Assembly: GCA_002413065.1 (NCBI GenBank)
Contig: DHWH01000013.1
Location: 1 to 5,313 of the forward strand
Length of the DNA stretch: 5,313 nucleotides
DNA from: Patescibacteria group bacterium UBA5187
GTDB lineage: Bacteria; Patescibacteriota; Minisyncoccia; Phycocordibacterales; PALSA-1337
Direction: 5' to 3'
This document shows positions 5,220 to 5,313 of this stretch, piece after piece. How positions within the stretch are numbered: the first letter of the stretch is position 1; the number at the start of each line of letters is the position of its first letter. The notes under the pieces were generated by a model, which was not told the DNA's origin, did not search any database, and was given only the letters and a program-made list of their open reading frames with translations. A program made the translations under genes and the position numbers.

Positions 5220-5313
5220 ATGCCTCCACTAAATAAACTAACAACAAAGGCCCGTGAAGCATTGCGCCGTGCGCATGAACTCGCTATTGAACGTGGACAG
5301 AACCACGTCAATG
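5220..5313 (+). CDS. Clp-family AAA+ ATPase (ClpC/ClpB), N-terminal fragment
   Basis: The first 31 codons of a gene that continues past the window end. The peptide begins MPPLNKLTTKAREALRRAHE and goes on with LAIERGQNHVN. This is the first helix and turn of the Clp N-terminal repeat domain ('LTxkaxxALxxAxxlAxxxgxxxvxpxHLL'), found in ClpA, ClpB and ClpC unfoldases. These hexameric ATPases either feed substrates to the ClpP protease (ClpA/ClpC) or dissolve aggregates (ClpB). The visible part cannot tell which, because the diagnostic ClpP-binding loop and middle domain lie outside. The ATG has no Shine-Dalgarno and lies six bases after a -10-like box. It opens a new transcription unit after the terminator at 5017-5048. 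Confidence 0.85.
   Translation, partial: MPPLNKLTTKAREALRRAHELAIERGQNHVN

Overview
The window looks like a chromosomal segment of a bacterium with a reduced genome, most likely a member of the Candidate Phyla Radiation (Patescibacteria, Parcubacteria/Paceibacterota-like). This placement is inferred from several things: compact same-strand genes, a short DNA polymerase III delta'-like protein, a proline--tRNA ligase without the editing insertion, near-absence of Shine-Dalgarno sequences, and an frr-rseP-proS order with no isoprenoid or phospholipid genes in between. TGA acts as a stop (end of proS and of the TenA-like gene), so the TGA=Gly code of Gracilibacteria/Absconditabacteria does not apply.

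Layout, all on the + strand. Positions 1-189 hold a strong intrinsic terminator of an upstream gene (34-70), a perfect 26-bp palindrome (140-165) and a TATACT box just before the first gene. A delta'-like clamp-loader subunit (190-885) is followed by ribosome recycling factor frr (940-1491), the membrane site-2 protease rseP (1519-2622) and proline--tRNA ligase proS (2711-3955). proS has its own well-formed promoter. A stop/start ATGA overlap leads into a broken maf gene (3952-4083) that keeps only the N-terminal quarter or so of the protein. Immediately after it, with the only convincing Shine-Dalgarno in the window, comes a 299-residue TenA/PqqC/heme-oxygenase-like protein (4097-4996) with two ExxH motifs, probably a metal-dependent oxidase of unknown substrate. 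A terminator (5017-5048) closes this unit. A new promoter (5184-5213) then starts a Clp-family AAA+ gene that runs off the window end.

The first part is housekeeping: replication clamp loading, ribosome recycling, membrane proteolysis and tRNA charging. The accessory element is the TenA-like gene sitting where the rest of maf should be. This suggests a deletion/replacement at the end of the proS operon. The other points of note are the palindrome and the repeated placement of -10-like boxes 6-8 nt before start codons, which predicts leaderless or nearly leaderless transcripts.
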